From Gammaproteobacteria bacterium (lineage in GTDB: Bacteria; Pseudomonadota; Gammaproteobacteria; SZUA-140): a DNA stretch of 53,377 nucleotides. Location: positions 1-53,377 of the forward strand of contig JAKISP010000028.1 in the NCBI GenBank assembly GCA_021648525.1, given 5' to 3'. Within the stretch, counting starts at the first letter, position 1; every line of letters begins with the position of its first letter. The position numbers and the translations under genes were made by a program. The notes under the pieces are model-generated. The model had not been told where the DNA came from, ran no database searches, and saw only the letters and a list, made by a program, of their open reading frames with translations. Shown one piece after another: positions 8,323 through 17,135 of the stretch.

Positions 8323-8468
8323 GTGGTTATCCTCCTCTATCTAATATAACTTGGATTCAACAAATAAGTGCATAATTTGAACAGATAGAAAAGGCGGTCA
8401 GTCATCGGTAAGCTGATCGTTTTTTCTCCGGCAAGAGATGTGACGATGAAGCCCTGCAAACAACTGAC

Positions 8469-8870
8469 TTATGAACAACGATGCCAGAGAGGGCCATGTT
8501 CGCAACTGACAGTGAGGCTATTGCGCTGACACAGTGGTGGCACCTCTTCTTCCCGGTTTTCATTGACAACAGCCGCCGCCTCGCCCACTTCATGCGGCCC
8601 CAGCGAAGCAGGCCTGGCGGTTATCGCCTCGACCGGTGCATGATCAGTCGCCTGTCCGGCATCTGGGGAAGGGGTCTTAAGCAGGCTCAACGGTGTACGC
8701 GCCACCAGCACCTGATCACTGATGATCGCTTGCGCAAGGGCTGCGCTGGCTGTGGCTAGCCCCAACGATTTGAGCACGTTTTCAAGCTGCGCATCCGTTA
8801 AGTTAAGCTGTTTGATAAAGTCACTCGCTTGCTGTGGGTCTCGCACATCGCCCGCCAGTTGTGCAGACAC
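8469..8870 (-). CDS. Uncertain hypothetical ORF
   Basis: This encodes 133 residues from a GTG at 8870; the frame is open a little further upstream without a clear start. A helical segment (DFIKQLNLTDAQLENVLKSL) is followed by low-complexity sequence and a Cys-containing tail (LTVSCEHGP). No family recognised and no clear ribosome-binding site. It may be a truncated or decayed gene. Confidence 0.3.
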   Translation of the reverse strand: MSAQLAGDVRDPQQASDFIKQLNLTDAQLENVLKSLGLATASAALAQAIISDQVLVARTPLSLLKTPSPDAGQATDHAPVEAITARPASLGPHEVGEAAAVVNENREEEVPPLCQRNSLTVSCEHGPLWHRCS

Positions 8871-9000
8871 GGGTATAAAACGGTACTGCTCACCTTACAG
8901 GTGTGAAAAAAATCGTGCAAAGGACTCAGTTTAATATGGTATGCCATATTTACACAGCCTTGCCTTCCAGCGGGGAATGATAAACCATACCTGAAAAAGC

Positions 9001-9040
9001 AAACAGGACATATTCGGAGCGTCCATTATATGTCCTGTTT
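9001..9040. terminator. Perfect 13-bp inverted repeat
   Basis: AAACAGGACATAT (9001-9013) is exactly complementary to ATATGTCCTGTTT (9028-9040) and ends in T residues on either strand. It lies downstream of the minus-strand secreted-protein gene and upstream of nothing on the plus strand, so a bidirectional terminator is the simplest reading. A regulator-binding palindrome is the alternative. Confidence 0.45.
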
Positions 9041-9138
9041 TCTTCACTTCGTGGCCAGTTTTATGACTTCCCTGTCAAAAATCGGTTCATTTACGTGACA
9101 CAGCTAATTGGGTTACCTGTATAGAGGATATGTTCGAT

Positions 9139-9810
9139 TTACTGTACCGTAACCTCCACCACTGCCACTGGTGGCATACCAAAACCAGAACCGGTACTGA
9201 TACATTGCAATGCAAATGATACGCTCCCTGGTGATGAAGAGGCGACCAGTGTTGTACTACCATGATTTGATGAAGTCACCTGTCTGGCCAGGCCAAAATT
9301 GCCTGAAGACCAGATTCGGTTAAAGCCATTAGTGACAAAAGGCTGGCATTGAAAATAACCGCCGTTGTGCGACCAGCTAATTTTGGTGAGGGCATTCACG
9401 CCGACAACACTGGGGCCTGCTGCCATTACCAGTGGCTGAGTCTGGTTAACAGAGATCACCAGTCGTGCAGATGTGCCTGAGAGAATGCCGCTACAGGCGG
9501 CGCTAAACGAGGCATCGGTACCGTTTGATGATGCAATAAAACTACTCTTTATATTCGCAGTTGAAGTCACGCCGCATCCCAGTGTTGTTACATCAGTCGC
9601 GGTCGCGCCATCGATACTGTATATACGGTATGCAGTGATATCCTGAGGCTGCGCATTAGACAGCGTCACCGGAAACTCGACATTGGATATTCCATTTGTT
9701 ATTGAGAATTCTGCGTCATAAGTGAAGTCCACAGCGATGGCCTGAGCCGAAAAAAGAGTGGCAATGCCAGCCAGTGAGCTGGTTAAAATAGATTTGATAC
9801 GTTGATTCAT
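9139..9810 (-). CDS. Hypothetical secreted protein
   Basis: This encodes 223 residues with a clear signal peptide (residues 1-26, cleavage after SAQAIA) and AAGGAAGGA as ribosome-binding site. The mature protein is rich in Ser, Thr, Val and Asn with alternating beta-strand patterning and five cysteines (in TLGCGV, AACSG, FQCQP and LQCIS contexts, plus spacing that would allow disulfides). It resembles periplasmic or surface beta-sandwich proteins in character, but I recognise no family. It is monocistronic. Confidence 0.65.
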   Translation of the reverse strand: MNQRIKSILTSSLAGIATLFSAQAIAVDFTYDAEFSITNGISNVEFPVTLSNAQPQDITAYRIYSIDGATATDVTTLGCGVTSTANIKSSFIASSNGTDASFSAACSGILSGTSARLVISVNQTQPLVMAAGPSVVGVNALTKISWSHNGGYFQCQPFVTNGFNRIWSSGNFGLARQVTSSNHGSTTLVASSSPGSVSFALQCISTGSGFGMPPVAVVEVTVQ

Positions 9811-9930
9811 ACTGTTCCTTCCTTTTTACATTTTGTTGTCTCAAAATGACATCATGTCGATATCCTGGCGAGAGACTTCCCAGATTAGATGAAGAATAGA
9901 CGATGCTTTTTGGTAAAATCAAGCGTCTCT

Positions 9931-10080
9931 CAGAAGCGACACTTTTCCCGTCAGACGGTCTATCTTTACTTCGGTATGCGCGCCGAACGGTTGATTGCCA
10001 TTACCCGCAACGCCGTGAGTGGGGTTGAATAATTCGATGCCTTTATTGAAGCGTGGGGCAATTACATCTCAGAAACTTAG
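9931..10080 (+). pseudogene. TetR-family regulator remnant
   Basis: One frame reads FSRQTVYLYFGMRAERLIAI, the end of a TetR helix-turn-helix (SRQTVYLYFG). After a frame change it continues FDAFIEAWGNYISET and stops. The first helices and the ligand domain are gone, so this is a decayed fragment. Confidence 0.6.
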
Positions 10081-10155
10081 AGTTGTCCGCGAGTGATATT
10101 GAGCGTTATATTATGCCTGTATGAAATTCTTAACATGGAGTGAAGGAGGCAATTC

Positions 10156-10248
10156 GTGAAGATGGATCTAGCAAATAATTTTTTTGTGTCAGTGACGGTT
10201 TCTCGTTTATTGAGCATTGATCTGGTGTGCCATGGGGGCTTTAGTTGA
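10156..10248 (+). CDS. 30-residue leader or upstream half of the PilZ gene
   Basis: A GTG at 10156 follows a strong AAGGAGG with 6-base spacing and encodes 30 residues (starting MKMDLANNFFVSV). Its TGA (10246-10248) overlaps the TTG where the PilZ frame begins. Either it is a leader peptide coupled to the PilZ gene, or a -1 frameshift has split a single longer PilZ protein. Confidence 0.4.
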   Translation: MKMDLANNFFVSVTVSRLLSIDLVCHGGFS

Positions 10249-10535
10249 CCTTACTGGAACGCCGAATTTCAGTGCGAAAACTCATAGATGTTAATGTTTA
10301 TATTTCACTGCCAGGTTGTTCTACAATTTGTTGCCAGGCAAGTGATATTAGTAAAACGGGTATTTTTTTGAAAGCTGATTCCTTCTCTATACCCAGACTA
10401 AGACAATTGGAGCTGGTGTTCGCACTCAGCATTAAATCCTCTAATGTGATACGTATGCGTCATGTCTCGGCGGTGGTGGCACGCTCTGTGCCTGAAGGTA
10501 TGGGGATGGCATTTTGTATCATCGATAATAATTGA
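10245..10535 (+). CDS. PilZ-domain protein
   Basis: This encodes 96 residues. The arginine cluster ERRISVRK at the N-terminus and DISKTGIFL (the D/NxSxxG-type motif) are the two c-di-GMP-binding elements of PilZ domains, so the product probably binds c-di-GMP in the cytosol. The frame has a TAG directly before the TTG at 10245, so translation must begin at this unusual codon or be coupled to the short ORF that overlaps it. The single-domain length is typical of adaptor-type PilZ proteins. Confidence 0.75.
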   Translation: MTLLERRISVRKLIDVNVYISLPGCSTICCQASDISKTGIFLKADSFSIPRLRQLELVFALSIKSSNVIRMRHVSAVVARSVPEGMGMAFCIIDNN

Positions 10536-10643
10536 TGGTGAAGCCTTGCTGATTATTTTTTTCTTACATGAAAAAACAATGGGTTTAAATGATGGCTTAG
10601 TTATATACTATCGTACGTTAGTTGATGACAGGGAGTGGCCTCA

Positions 10644-10892
10644 ATGACACAGAAAAAACCTGCGGGAAAGAAAAAAACGATTATCAGAAAACCGGTGATG
10701 CAGTTTGTGGTAACGCATCATGAGGAGCTGTGCTTCGATTCGGCCGAACGACAACGCAAGATTGAAGAGGTCGCCTACCTCATCGCGGAGCAGCGTGGCT
10801 TTCAGGGCGACCATGCATTTGATGACTGGTTACAGGCCGAGGTATTGGTTGATGCTGGTATCGATGCGCCAGGTATTGATGCGATGCGATAG
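10644..10892 (+). CDS. DUF2934 family protein
   Basis: This encodes 82 residues from the ATG at 10644 (GGGAG nine bases upstream; a GTG at 10635 overlaps that site). The Lys-rich start is followed by the family core IEEVAYLIAEQRGFQGDHAF and DDWLQAEV. DUF2934 proteins are small helical proteins, often in stress or c-di-GMP neighbourhoods, with no known biochemical activity. Here it follows a PilZ gene. Confidence 0.8.
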   Translation: MTQKKPAGKKKTIIRKPVMQFVVTHHEELCFDSAERQRKIEEVAYLIAEQRGFQGDHAFDDWLQAEVLVDAGIDAPGIDAMR

Positions 10893-11204
10893 GATAGCCT
10901 GGTTTCATCTGCGCAATGACACGGTGGTGGTCTTTAACGTGATCGCGCTTAAATAGAAATCTTTGATGTCATCGTGTGTGACTTTTCACTGCGGAATAAT
11001 GAACGGGTTCTGCTGTTATTCCAGTAATTTCCATCACCCTTAAATCATAATGGGTGCTTGATTGTGCAGATTGTTCACCTGATTACTGGCTGTGATGGTA
11101 ATGAACATTAAAAATGTCTGGGCTGAATTATCTGATTAATGCCCATTGCAGCTTTGCTGGCCGTGCGCCACAATGCGGGCAAGTTATTTTAATTGGAGTG
11201 GGGC
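10893..11204. other. Intergenic, nothing recognised
   Basis: Only weak ORFs are present. The last dozen bases carry the ribosome-binding site of the next gene. Confidence 0.4.
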
Positions 11205-12752
11205 ATGAGTCATTCGATTGTTGCAGATAATCGGCCTAAAAAGGTCGTGCTGGTGAAGGGGCAGGAATATTATTACTGCACCTGTGGTCGTTCAAAGAAA
11301 CAGCCTTTTTGTGATGGTTCTCATGCGGGCACAGATTTTAAGCCGAAGTCATTTCTCGCTGAAAAAGAGGGTGAGGCCTATCTTTGTGCATGTAAGCAGA
11401 CAGCCAGGGCCCCTTTTTGTGATGGTTCGCATAAGCAGTTGTCGGATGATCAGATAGGGAAAGAAGGGCCTTCTTTACAGAAAAAGAAAGCGGGTATGCC
11501 AGAGGCTGTGGCTACCGTGGAAGAGCCCACGGTTACTTTGATTCATCAGCTTGCGAAAGAGGGCTTATCAACAGTTGGGCATCACGGCCCAATGACCTCA
11601 ATGGGGGTGCCGCGGAATCAACTGCCGCACTGGGATGATCTGCAGGTGATGACGGCGCAGATGGCGACCAAACCGTTAATGGAAGATCATGTGGTTGGTA
11701 CTGAACTGGTGATTGGGCCAGCCGCTAAAAAACCATTGGTACTGAAGATTCCACTATTCGTTTCTGATATGAGCTTTGGTGCGTTATCACAGGAGGCAAA
11801 GATATCGCTGGCAAGAGGTGCTGAGTTGGCGGGAACAGGTATCTGTTCAGGTGAGGGCGGCATGTTGCCTGAAGAGCAGCAGGAAAATTCGCGTTATTTC
11901 TATGAACTAGCGAGCGCTGAGTTTGGTTATGATGAAAGTCTGCTGAATCAGGCGCAGGCATTTCATTTTAAGGGTGGGCAGGGTGCTAAGACCGGTACTG
12001 GTGGCCATCTGCCCGGGAATAAAAATATTGGCAAAATTGCCGAGGTAAGGGGGATTCCCGTCGGTATGCCAGCAGTCTCACCACCGACCTTTAAAGATCT
12101 CTCATCTGTGACTGATTTCAGGCGCTTTGCCGACCGTGTGCGAGAGGTCACTGGTGGGATACCCATTGGCTTTAAACTGAGTGCTAATCACATCGAAAGA
12201 GATATGCAATTTGCACTCGATGCCAGTGCAGATTACATCATCCTCGATGGTCGTGGCGGTGGTACTGGTGCGGCACCTGAGATGTTTCGTGATCATATTA
12301 GTGTGCCGACCATTCCTGCGCTGGCCCGTGCGCGCCGTTTTCTTGATCAGCAGGGGGCGAGTGGTCGTGTGACATTGATCATAACCGGTGGTTTGCGAGT
12401 GCCGATCGATTTTGTGAAAGCGCTGGCGTTGGGCGCCGATGGTGTGGCACTCGCTAATAGTGCAATGCAGGCGATCGGCTGTGTGGCGGCAAGGATGTGC
12501 AATACCAATAACTGCCCGACAGGTATTGCGACGCAGGATGAAGCATTAAGGGTATTGCTGGATATTGAAAAGGCATCCATTCAGTTGGCGAGCTTTTTTA
12601 ATGCCTCTACTGAGTTGATGCAAGTAATGGCACGCGCCTGCGGACATGACCACCTGAATAAATTTGAGAAGGGTGACCTCGCGACCTGGCATCGAGAGAT
12701 GGCGCTGTTATCCGGGGTGGATTACGCTGGTTTTGGCGATTCTGTTCGGTAA
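11205..12752 (+). CDS. CDGSH iron-sulfur / FMN glutamate-synthase-like fusion protein
   Basis: This encodes 515 residues from the ATG at 11205 (TTGGAG upstream; the TTG at 11193 is inside that site). Residues about 25-41 and 62-77 are two CDGSH motifs (CTCGRSKKQPFCDGSH and CACKQTARAPFCDGSH), each a 3Cys-1His ligand set for a 2Fe-2S cluster. Residues about 110-500 form the FMN-binding glutamate synthase domain. It includes SFGALSQEAKISLARGAELA, FKGGQGAKTGTGGHLPGNK, GRGGGTGAAPEMF and the Cys-rich CNTNNCPTGIATQ, which in GltB helps bind a 3Fe-4S cluster. No glutaminase domain is present, so it is an orphan redox/amidotransferase-like enzyme; the CDGSH modules probably feed electrons. Substrate unknown. 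Confidence 0.9.
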   Translation: MSHSIVADNRPKKVVLVKGQEYYYCTCGRSKKQPFCDGSHAGTDFKPKSFLAEKEGEAYLCACKQTARAPFCDGSHKQLSDDQIGKEGPSLQKKKAGMPEAVATVEEPTVTLIHQLAKEGLSTVGHHGPMTSMGVPRNQLPHWDDLQVMTAQMATKPLMEDHVVGTELVIGPAAKKPLVLKIPLFVSDMSFGALSQEAKISLARGAELAGTGICSGEGGMLPEEQQENSRYFYELASAEFGYDESLLNQAQAFHFKGGQGAKTGTGGHLPGNKNIGKIAEVRGIPVGMPAVSPPTFKDLSSVTDFRRFADRVREVTGGIPIGFKLSANHIERDMQFALDASADYIILDGRGGGTGAAPEMFRDHISVPTIPALARARRFLDQQGASGRVTLIITGGLRVPIDFVKALALGADGVALANSAMQAIGCVAARMCNTNNCPTGIATQDEALRVLLDIEKASIQLASFFNASTELMQVMARACGHDHLNKFEKGDLATWHREMALLSGVDYAGFGDSVR

Positions 12753-12768
12753 TCAATAAGGACTTACG

Positions 12769-13206
12769 ATGAAGATAATAGTAGCAAAAACCGAGCAGGC
12801 GATTGCGGCCTGTTTTCCAGTGATGTTTGAGTTACGACCGCATCTGATTCAAGAGACGTTTGTTGAGCGTGTGCGACAGCAGCAATCTCAGGGTTATCGG
12901 TTGGCTTATCTAGATGCGACTGAGGGTGAGGTGAGTGGTCAGCCAGTGGCGTTAGCAGGCTTTCGCATTAGCAATAATCTTGCGTGGGGAAAGTTCCTGT
13001 ACGTGGACGATCTGGTGACATCGGCAAAGCAGCGCTCACATGGCTATGGCAAGGCGTTGCTGAGCTGGCTTCATGAATATGCGATTAAAGAGGATTGCTC
13101 TCAGCTACATCTGGACTCAGGAATGCAGCGCAAAGAGGCACATCGCTTTTATGAGCGAGAGCAGATAATAGTAACCGGCTTTCATTTTGCTCGAAATCTC
13201 AAGTAG
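12769..13206 (+). CDS. GNAT-family N-acetyltransferase
   Basis: This encodes 145 residues. The GNAT core is visible: LYVDDLVTSAKQRSHGYGKA (strand beta4 and the Q/RxxGxG/A acetyl-CoA loop, here QRSHGYG) and HLDSGMQRKEAHRFYER (beta5-alpha4). It starts 16 bases after the CDGSH fusion gene and is followed 25 bases later by a DinB gene, so the three are probably cotranscribed. The acceptor substrate cannot be predicted. Confidence 0.88.
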   Translation: MKIIVAKTEQAIAACFPVMFELRPHLIQETFVERVRQQQSQGYRLAYLDATEGEVSGQPVALAGFRISNNLAWGKFLYVDDLVTSAKQRSHGYGKALLSWLHEYAIKEDCSQLHLDSGMQRKEAHRFYEREQIIVTGFHFARNLK

Positions 13207-13231
13207 CCTGTAAGGATGCAGTTGAATCATT

Positions 13232-13729
13232 ATGGCGTTACTTGAACATCTGAAGGTGATGGCTGACTATCATCAGTGGGCACATGTGCGTCTGTTGAAT
13301 TATGTTGAGCCGCTGAGTAACGAGGAGTATCACCAGCCCTGTGGGCTTTATTTTACCTCTGTGCATGGTACGTATAATCATATGTTGGTGGGTGATTGCC
13401 TGTGGTATGGACGATTTGTGAACGAGCAGGTGGATATTCCGGGGCTTGATCATGAGTTATGCTCATCCAGAGAGTCACTGATGGCAGCACTCACTGTACA
13501 GGCGAACAAGTGGGTCGACTATATGGAGCAGCTTACTGAAGAGCGGCTTGAGGGTAAATTAACCTATCGTAGTACAGTGGGTGGACAATACGCACTACCG
13601 ACAGGGCAGTTATTGGCGCATGTCTTTAATCACGGCACACATCATCGCGGGCAGGTATCAAGTGTCGTGACACAGTTGGGTTATCCATGCCCGGAGATAG
13701 ACCTGGTCTATTTTATGCTGCGTAAGTAG
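13232..13729 (+). CDS. DinB-family protein
   Basis: This encodes 165 residues of four-helix-bundle character. HLKVMADYHQWAHVRLL opens the domain, GTYNHMLVGDCLWYGRF supplies the first metal-ligand His, and HVFNHGTHHRGQVSSVV holds the two C-terminal His ligands (HxxxH). DinB/YfiT-type proteins bind a divalent metal and often act as thiol-dependent transferases. It is the last gene before the eCIS cluster, separated from it by a 335-base gap. Confidence 0.88.
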   Translation: MALLEHLKVMADYHQWAHVRLLNYVEPLSNEEYHQPCGLYFTSVHGTYNHMLVGDCLWYGRFVNEQVDIPGLDHELCSSRESLMAALTVQANKWVDYMEQLTEERLEGKLTYRSTVGGQYALPTGQLLAHVFNHGTHHRGQVSSVVTQLGYPCPEIDLVYFMLRK

Positions 13730-13801
13730 GGAGGGCGTAAGTTATTTTATCTCGATGTTGCCTGGTTTTTGTATATGTATATTATGCAAGGCAAATGGTT
13801 G

Positions 13802-13830
13802 TTTACCATTAAAAAAAGAGTGGCTATACT
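13802..13830 (+). promoter_or_regulatory. Candidate sigma-70 promoter for the eCIS operon
   Basis: TTTACC (13802-13807), a 17-base spacer and TATACT (13825-13830) lie in the only sizeable gap (13730-14064) before the eCIS genes, about 230 bases from the first start codon. The rest of that gap is AT-rich with no other recognised element. Confidence 0.35.
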
Positions 13831-14064
13831 CTCAAAAATATCAGTGACCGATAGCAAAACATAAAGCACACTGAGATTATAAAAAAAGATAACAGAGCTG
13901 TTAGTGTGCACAGTATTTTGTGCGCGATTAAAAACAGCCTGAAAAGGCGAGTAAGAGGGAAGCTTGTGTCGCAGTGTTCTGGTTCCGCGTGGCTTAGCTA
14001 GTTAAATAATAATCTTTCTTACTGGTCATTTGACGAATGGTTAAGGGACGGGATTGCGTATCAT

Positions 14065-14640
14065 ATGATTGATGCTGCTATAGGCCACATTGCCAGTGAA
14101 CTGAACCAACATATCAGGCGAACCTATTCGCTGAGTGAAGATATGGTGGTGGTCTCCAATTTGCTTGAGCAGGATGGCTCAGTGTCAGTGCACGTCAATA
14201 ACAAGTTGGTCATCTTCCTGGTGAATATCGAAAAAGATACCGTGCCGCAGCAGCCTGCCCATATGGCGCGGCCTGATGGTGGGCGTTCCGTTGTCTCTAG
14301 TGCACCGCTCTATTTAAACCTCTATGTGATGGTCGCCGGAAATTTTAGCGGAAGTAATTACACAGAAGGGCTTAAATTTATTTCGACTGCGATCAGTTTC
14401 TTTCAACGCCAGCCCATGCTGGATCAGCAGAATACACCGGCATTAGACAAACGCATTGAGCGCTTGATGCTTGATATCGAAAATCAGGGGATGCATAACC
14501 TGAGTGGCCTGTGGGGGATGTTAAGTGGGAAATACCTGCCGTCGGTGCTGTATAAAATGCGCATGGTGACGTTTGATGCGGACGACGTGCAGCAGCAAGA
14601 TAGTGCGATGACAGCGTCAGAATTTACATTGGGTAACTGA
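14065..14640 (+). CDS. DUF4255 protein, eCIS sheath/tube terminator (Pvc16/Afp16-like)
   Basis: This encodes 191 residues. The DUF4255 pattern is clear: MIDAAIGHIASELNQHIRRT at the start, PLYLNLYVMVAGNFSGSNYT in the middle and HNLSGLWGMLSGKYLPSVLY towards the end. In Afp and PVC the homologue sits at the distal end of the tail and sets or caps sheath and tube length. It is the first gene of the eCIS cluster, as in several other loci, and its stop overlaps the next start (TGATG). Confidence 0.9.
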   Translation: MIDAAIGHIASELNQHIRRTYSLSEDMVVVSNLLEQDGSVSVHVNNKLVIFLVNIEKDTVPQQPAHMARPDGGRSVVSSAPLYLNLYVMVAGNFSGSNYTEGLKFISTAISFFQRQPMLDQQNTPALDKRIERLMLDIENQGMHNLSGLWGMLSGKYLPSVLYKMRMVTFDADDVQQQDSAMTASEFTLGN

Positions 14641-15512
14641 TGAGTCAGTACGCGCCATTATTTACCTTTATCGTTGAACATGGCTTTTATGAAAGCGGCC
14701 TGGCGCGAGGTCTATCATTTAAGCCCTGTGAGCGCAGTGCCAGTGTGATGTTGAATGCGGGATTGATGGTAAAGCCGGTTGCCGCTGGTATTACGGTGCT
14801 GTTCGATGAGAAGCTGAGTGAGTCGTTGCAGCTTTATGTTGAGGATGATGAACCGCTTGAGCTGATTTTTAAGATTTACCCTGAAGAGGCCTCCTTTAAG
14901 AGCCATACCCGGGTTTCAATTGATAATGATGATGAAATGGTTCTGTACGTGAGTAATCATCTTTTTCGTGCAGAGGTGGATGGGCGCATCAAGCTGCATA
15001 GCGAATCGTTCATCTCGATTGGCGATGCCATCAGGATGGACTCAGATTTGCTGGTGGATGTGTTAGGTCGTAAAGAAAGGCTCATGCCACCCTTTTTTAT
15101 AGTGAGCGTCCGTATTGATAAAGCCAACCTGAAAGGGATGGGTTCGCCGAGTGGTGTGGTACCCAAAAATTACTATATAAGCGTAGAAGAACGACAGGTG
15201 TTCTGGAAGTACTATTTTCTGGGATCGCTTGTCAGGGAAAACATATACCTTTCTGATGTTGATGGTGTCGCTGAATTTGTGCCGATGGGCAAAGAGCAGC
15301 TAGCAGATCATCGTGAAGCGATGATCTTTCGGTCGAAAAAGAAGCTGCCCTTAAAGGCGAATTTTGATTATCGATTTCAATTGAAAGAGAAAGATAGCAA
15401 TGGAGGGAAAGTGATTATTAAGCGATTGCCGATGGCAGAAGTCACGCGCTTTGGGCGTGAGGTTATCGATGGCAGTAGTGAGGTTGTGTCGGAAATTTAT
15501 ATTAACTGTTAA
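14640..15512 (+). CDS. Uncharacterised eCIS-cluster protein
   Basis: This encodes 290 residues, no signal peptide or membrane segment. It is beta-rich with a repeated hydrophobic/charged alternation and a segment PPFFIVSVRIDKANLKG in mid-protein. It lies between the cap gene and the sheath gene and is translationally coupled to the former. Position suggests a particle-associated or assembly protein, possibly the conserved companion of DUF4255 found in some aquatic eCIS loci. I do not recognise a named domain. Confidence 0.6.
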   Translation: MSQYAPLFTFIVEHGFYESGLARGLSFKPCERSASVMLNAGLMVKPVAAGITVLFDEKLSESLQLYVEDDEPLELIFKIYPEEASFKSHTRVSIDNDDEMVLYVSNHLFRAEVDGRIKLHSESFISIGDAIRMDSDLLVDVLGRKERLMPPFFIVSVRIDKANLKGMGSPSGVVPKNYYISVEERQVFWKYYFLGSLVRENIYLSDVDGVAEFVPMGKEQLADHREAMIFRSKKKLPLKANFDYRFQLKEKDSNGGKVIIKRLPMAEVTRFGREVIDGSSEVVSEIYINC

Positions 15513-15533
15513 CAGTATCATAAGGGAGATATT

Positions 15534-17069
15534 ATGGGACAGATGAAAACACCGGGCGTCTATATTGTTGAGAAAAATGCCTTTCCTAATTCTGTTGTTG
15601 AAGTAGCAACAGCCGTGCCCGCTTTTATCGGTTATACCGAACGGGCTGATAATAAAGGCAAGACGTTATCGAATAAACCGTGGCGTATTACCTCAATGTC
15701 TGAGTTTCATAACTATTTTGGCTTTGCACCGAGTGCAGATTTTGGTGTCGAAGAGAAACCTGCAGACTCATTTGAAGAGGCGGCCTTTATGCTGGCAGGT
15801 AAAGAGTATCTGTTAAATCAAAAGGCCGGAAAATACCTGCTTTATTATAGTCTGTTGCTGTTTTTTCAGAATGGTGGTGGCCCCTGTTATATCGTCTCCG
15901 TGGGTAGTTATGGCGATGATGTTGAGGCGGGTAAACTGTCTAAAGGCATTGGCCTGCTGGTGAAAGAGCAGGAGCCAACCATGGTGGTGATGCCTGAAAC
16001 GGTTTTGTTGGCTGAAGCCGATAGCATCAGTGTGCAGCAGGCAGCACTTGCCCATTGTGGTGGTAAGATGCGTAATCGTGTCGCTGTACTCGATGTGTGG
16101 GGCGGTGAAAAAGATCGTCAGGATCCTGCTGGGGATTGTATCGATAACTTTCGTTCAGCGCTGGGGATTAATTACCTGGATTTTTCGATGGCCTATTACC
16201 CGTGGGTCAATACCACTATTGTGCAGGAGAGTAAACTGGGATTTGAAAATATTGCTAATCCTGATGTTTTGCAGGGGTTACTGCGTACCGAGCTAGGGCT
16301 AGGTGAAGCGGCTGATGAAAATAGCACGCCGAAACAGACGCAGCAGATTGAGATGATCAATAACATCACTAGCACCTGGGATGATAAGTCCCCTGAGGAA
16401 GTGATCGCTGACAAGATGCTGTTGAATAAGAGCCTGCGCGCTTCAAGCCCAATGTACGGTAATCTGATTAAAGAGATGCGTGAACAGTTAAATCTGCTGC
16501 CCCCTGCCGCTGCGATGGCGGGTATCTTTACCATGGTTGATAATACGCGTGGTGTATGGAAGGCACCTGCTAACGTCAGTCTGAGTGCGGTGGTGTCACC
16601 TGCGGTCAATATCACCCATGATGAGCAAGAAGACCTGAATGTAACGACACAGGGTAAATCGATTAATGCGATTCGCTCTTTTATCGGAGAAGGAACGCTA
16701 GTGTGGGGTGCACGCACACTCGATGGCAATAGTCTTGACTGGCGCTACATTAACGTACGCCGCACCATGATTATGCTTGAAGAGTCTATTCGTTTAGCAT
16801 CCAAGGCGTATGTCTTTGAGCCTAATACCGCTAATACCTGGGTCACGATCAAAAGTATGATTCGTAATTTTCTTACCGGCATCTGGAAACGTGGTGGATT
16901 AGCAGGTGCTAGCCCTGATGATGCCTTTAGTGTCAACGTGGGTCTTGGTGAGACGATGACACCTGAGGATATTCTTGAGGGTGTTTTAAGAGTGACTGTG
17001 CTGGTTGCTATTTCACGTCCGGCTGAGTTTATTGAAATTACCTTTCAGCAGCAGATGCAGAAATCGTAG
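15534..17069 (+). CDS. Contractile tail sheath protein
   Basis: This encodes 511 residues. The start KTPGVYIVEKNAFPNSVVEV and the following ATAVPAFIGYTE are the hallmark N-terminus of eCIS/phage sheaths. The conserved C-terminal half holds PPAAAMAGIFTMVDNTRGVW, INAIRSFIGEGTLVWGARTL and WRYINVRRTMIMLEESI, ending in the beta-strand donor region. Sheath subunits assemble around the tube and contract to drive it into the target. Only one sheath gene is present, against two or three in Afp and PVC, so this particle should have a homopolymeric sheath. Confidence 0.96.
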   Translation: MGQMKTPGVYIVEKNAFPNSVVEVATAVPAFIGYTERADNKGKTLSNKPWRITSMSEFHNYFGFAPSADFGVEEKPADSFEEAAFMLAGKEYLLNQKAGKYLLYYSLLLFFQNGGGPCYIVSVGSYGDDVEAGKLSKGIGLLVKEQEPTMVVMPETVLLAEADSISVQQAALAHCGGKMRNRVAVLDVWGGEKDRQDPAGDCIDNFRSALGINYLDFSMAYYPWVNTTIVQESKLGFENIANPDVLQGLLRTELGLGEAADENSTPKQTQQIEMINNITSTWDDKSPEEVIADKMLLNKSLRASSPMYGNLIKEMREQLNLLPPAAAMAGIFTMVDNTRGVWKAPANVSLSAVVSPAVNITHDEQEDLNVTTQGKSINAIRSFIGEGTLVWGARTLDGNSLDWRYINVRRTMIMLEESIRLASKAYVFEPNTANTWVTIKSMIRNFLTGIWKRGGLAGASPDDAFSVNVGLGETMTPEDILEGVLRVTVLVAISRPAEFIEITFQQQMQKS

Positions 17070-17135
17070 TTTGAAGTTTAATATTGTTACTTAAATAATA
17101 ATTTTCGAAGTTAATTATAGATAGGGAGGTGTGTT

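Noticed and set aside
8402-8934. Short overlapping ORFs on both strands around the uncertain hypothetical gene
   Set aside because: None has a ribosome-binding site or family signature; only the longest was kept, at low confidence.
16196-16729. 177-codon minus-strand ORF opposite the sheath gene
   Set aside because: It is a shadow of the sheath frame, with no ribosome-binding site and no recognisable domain.
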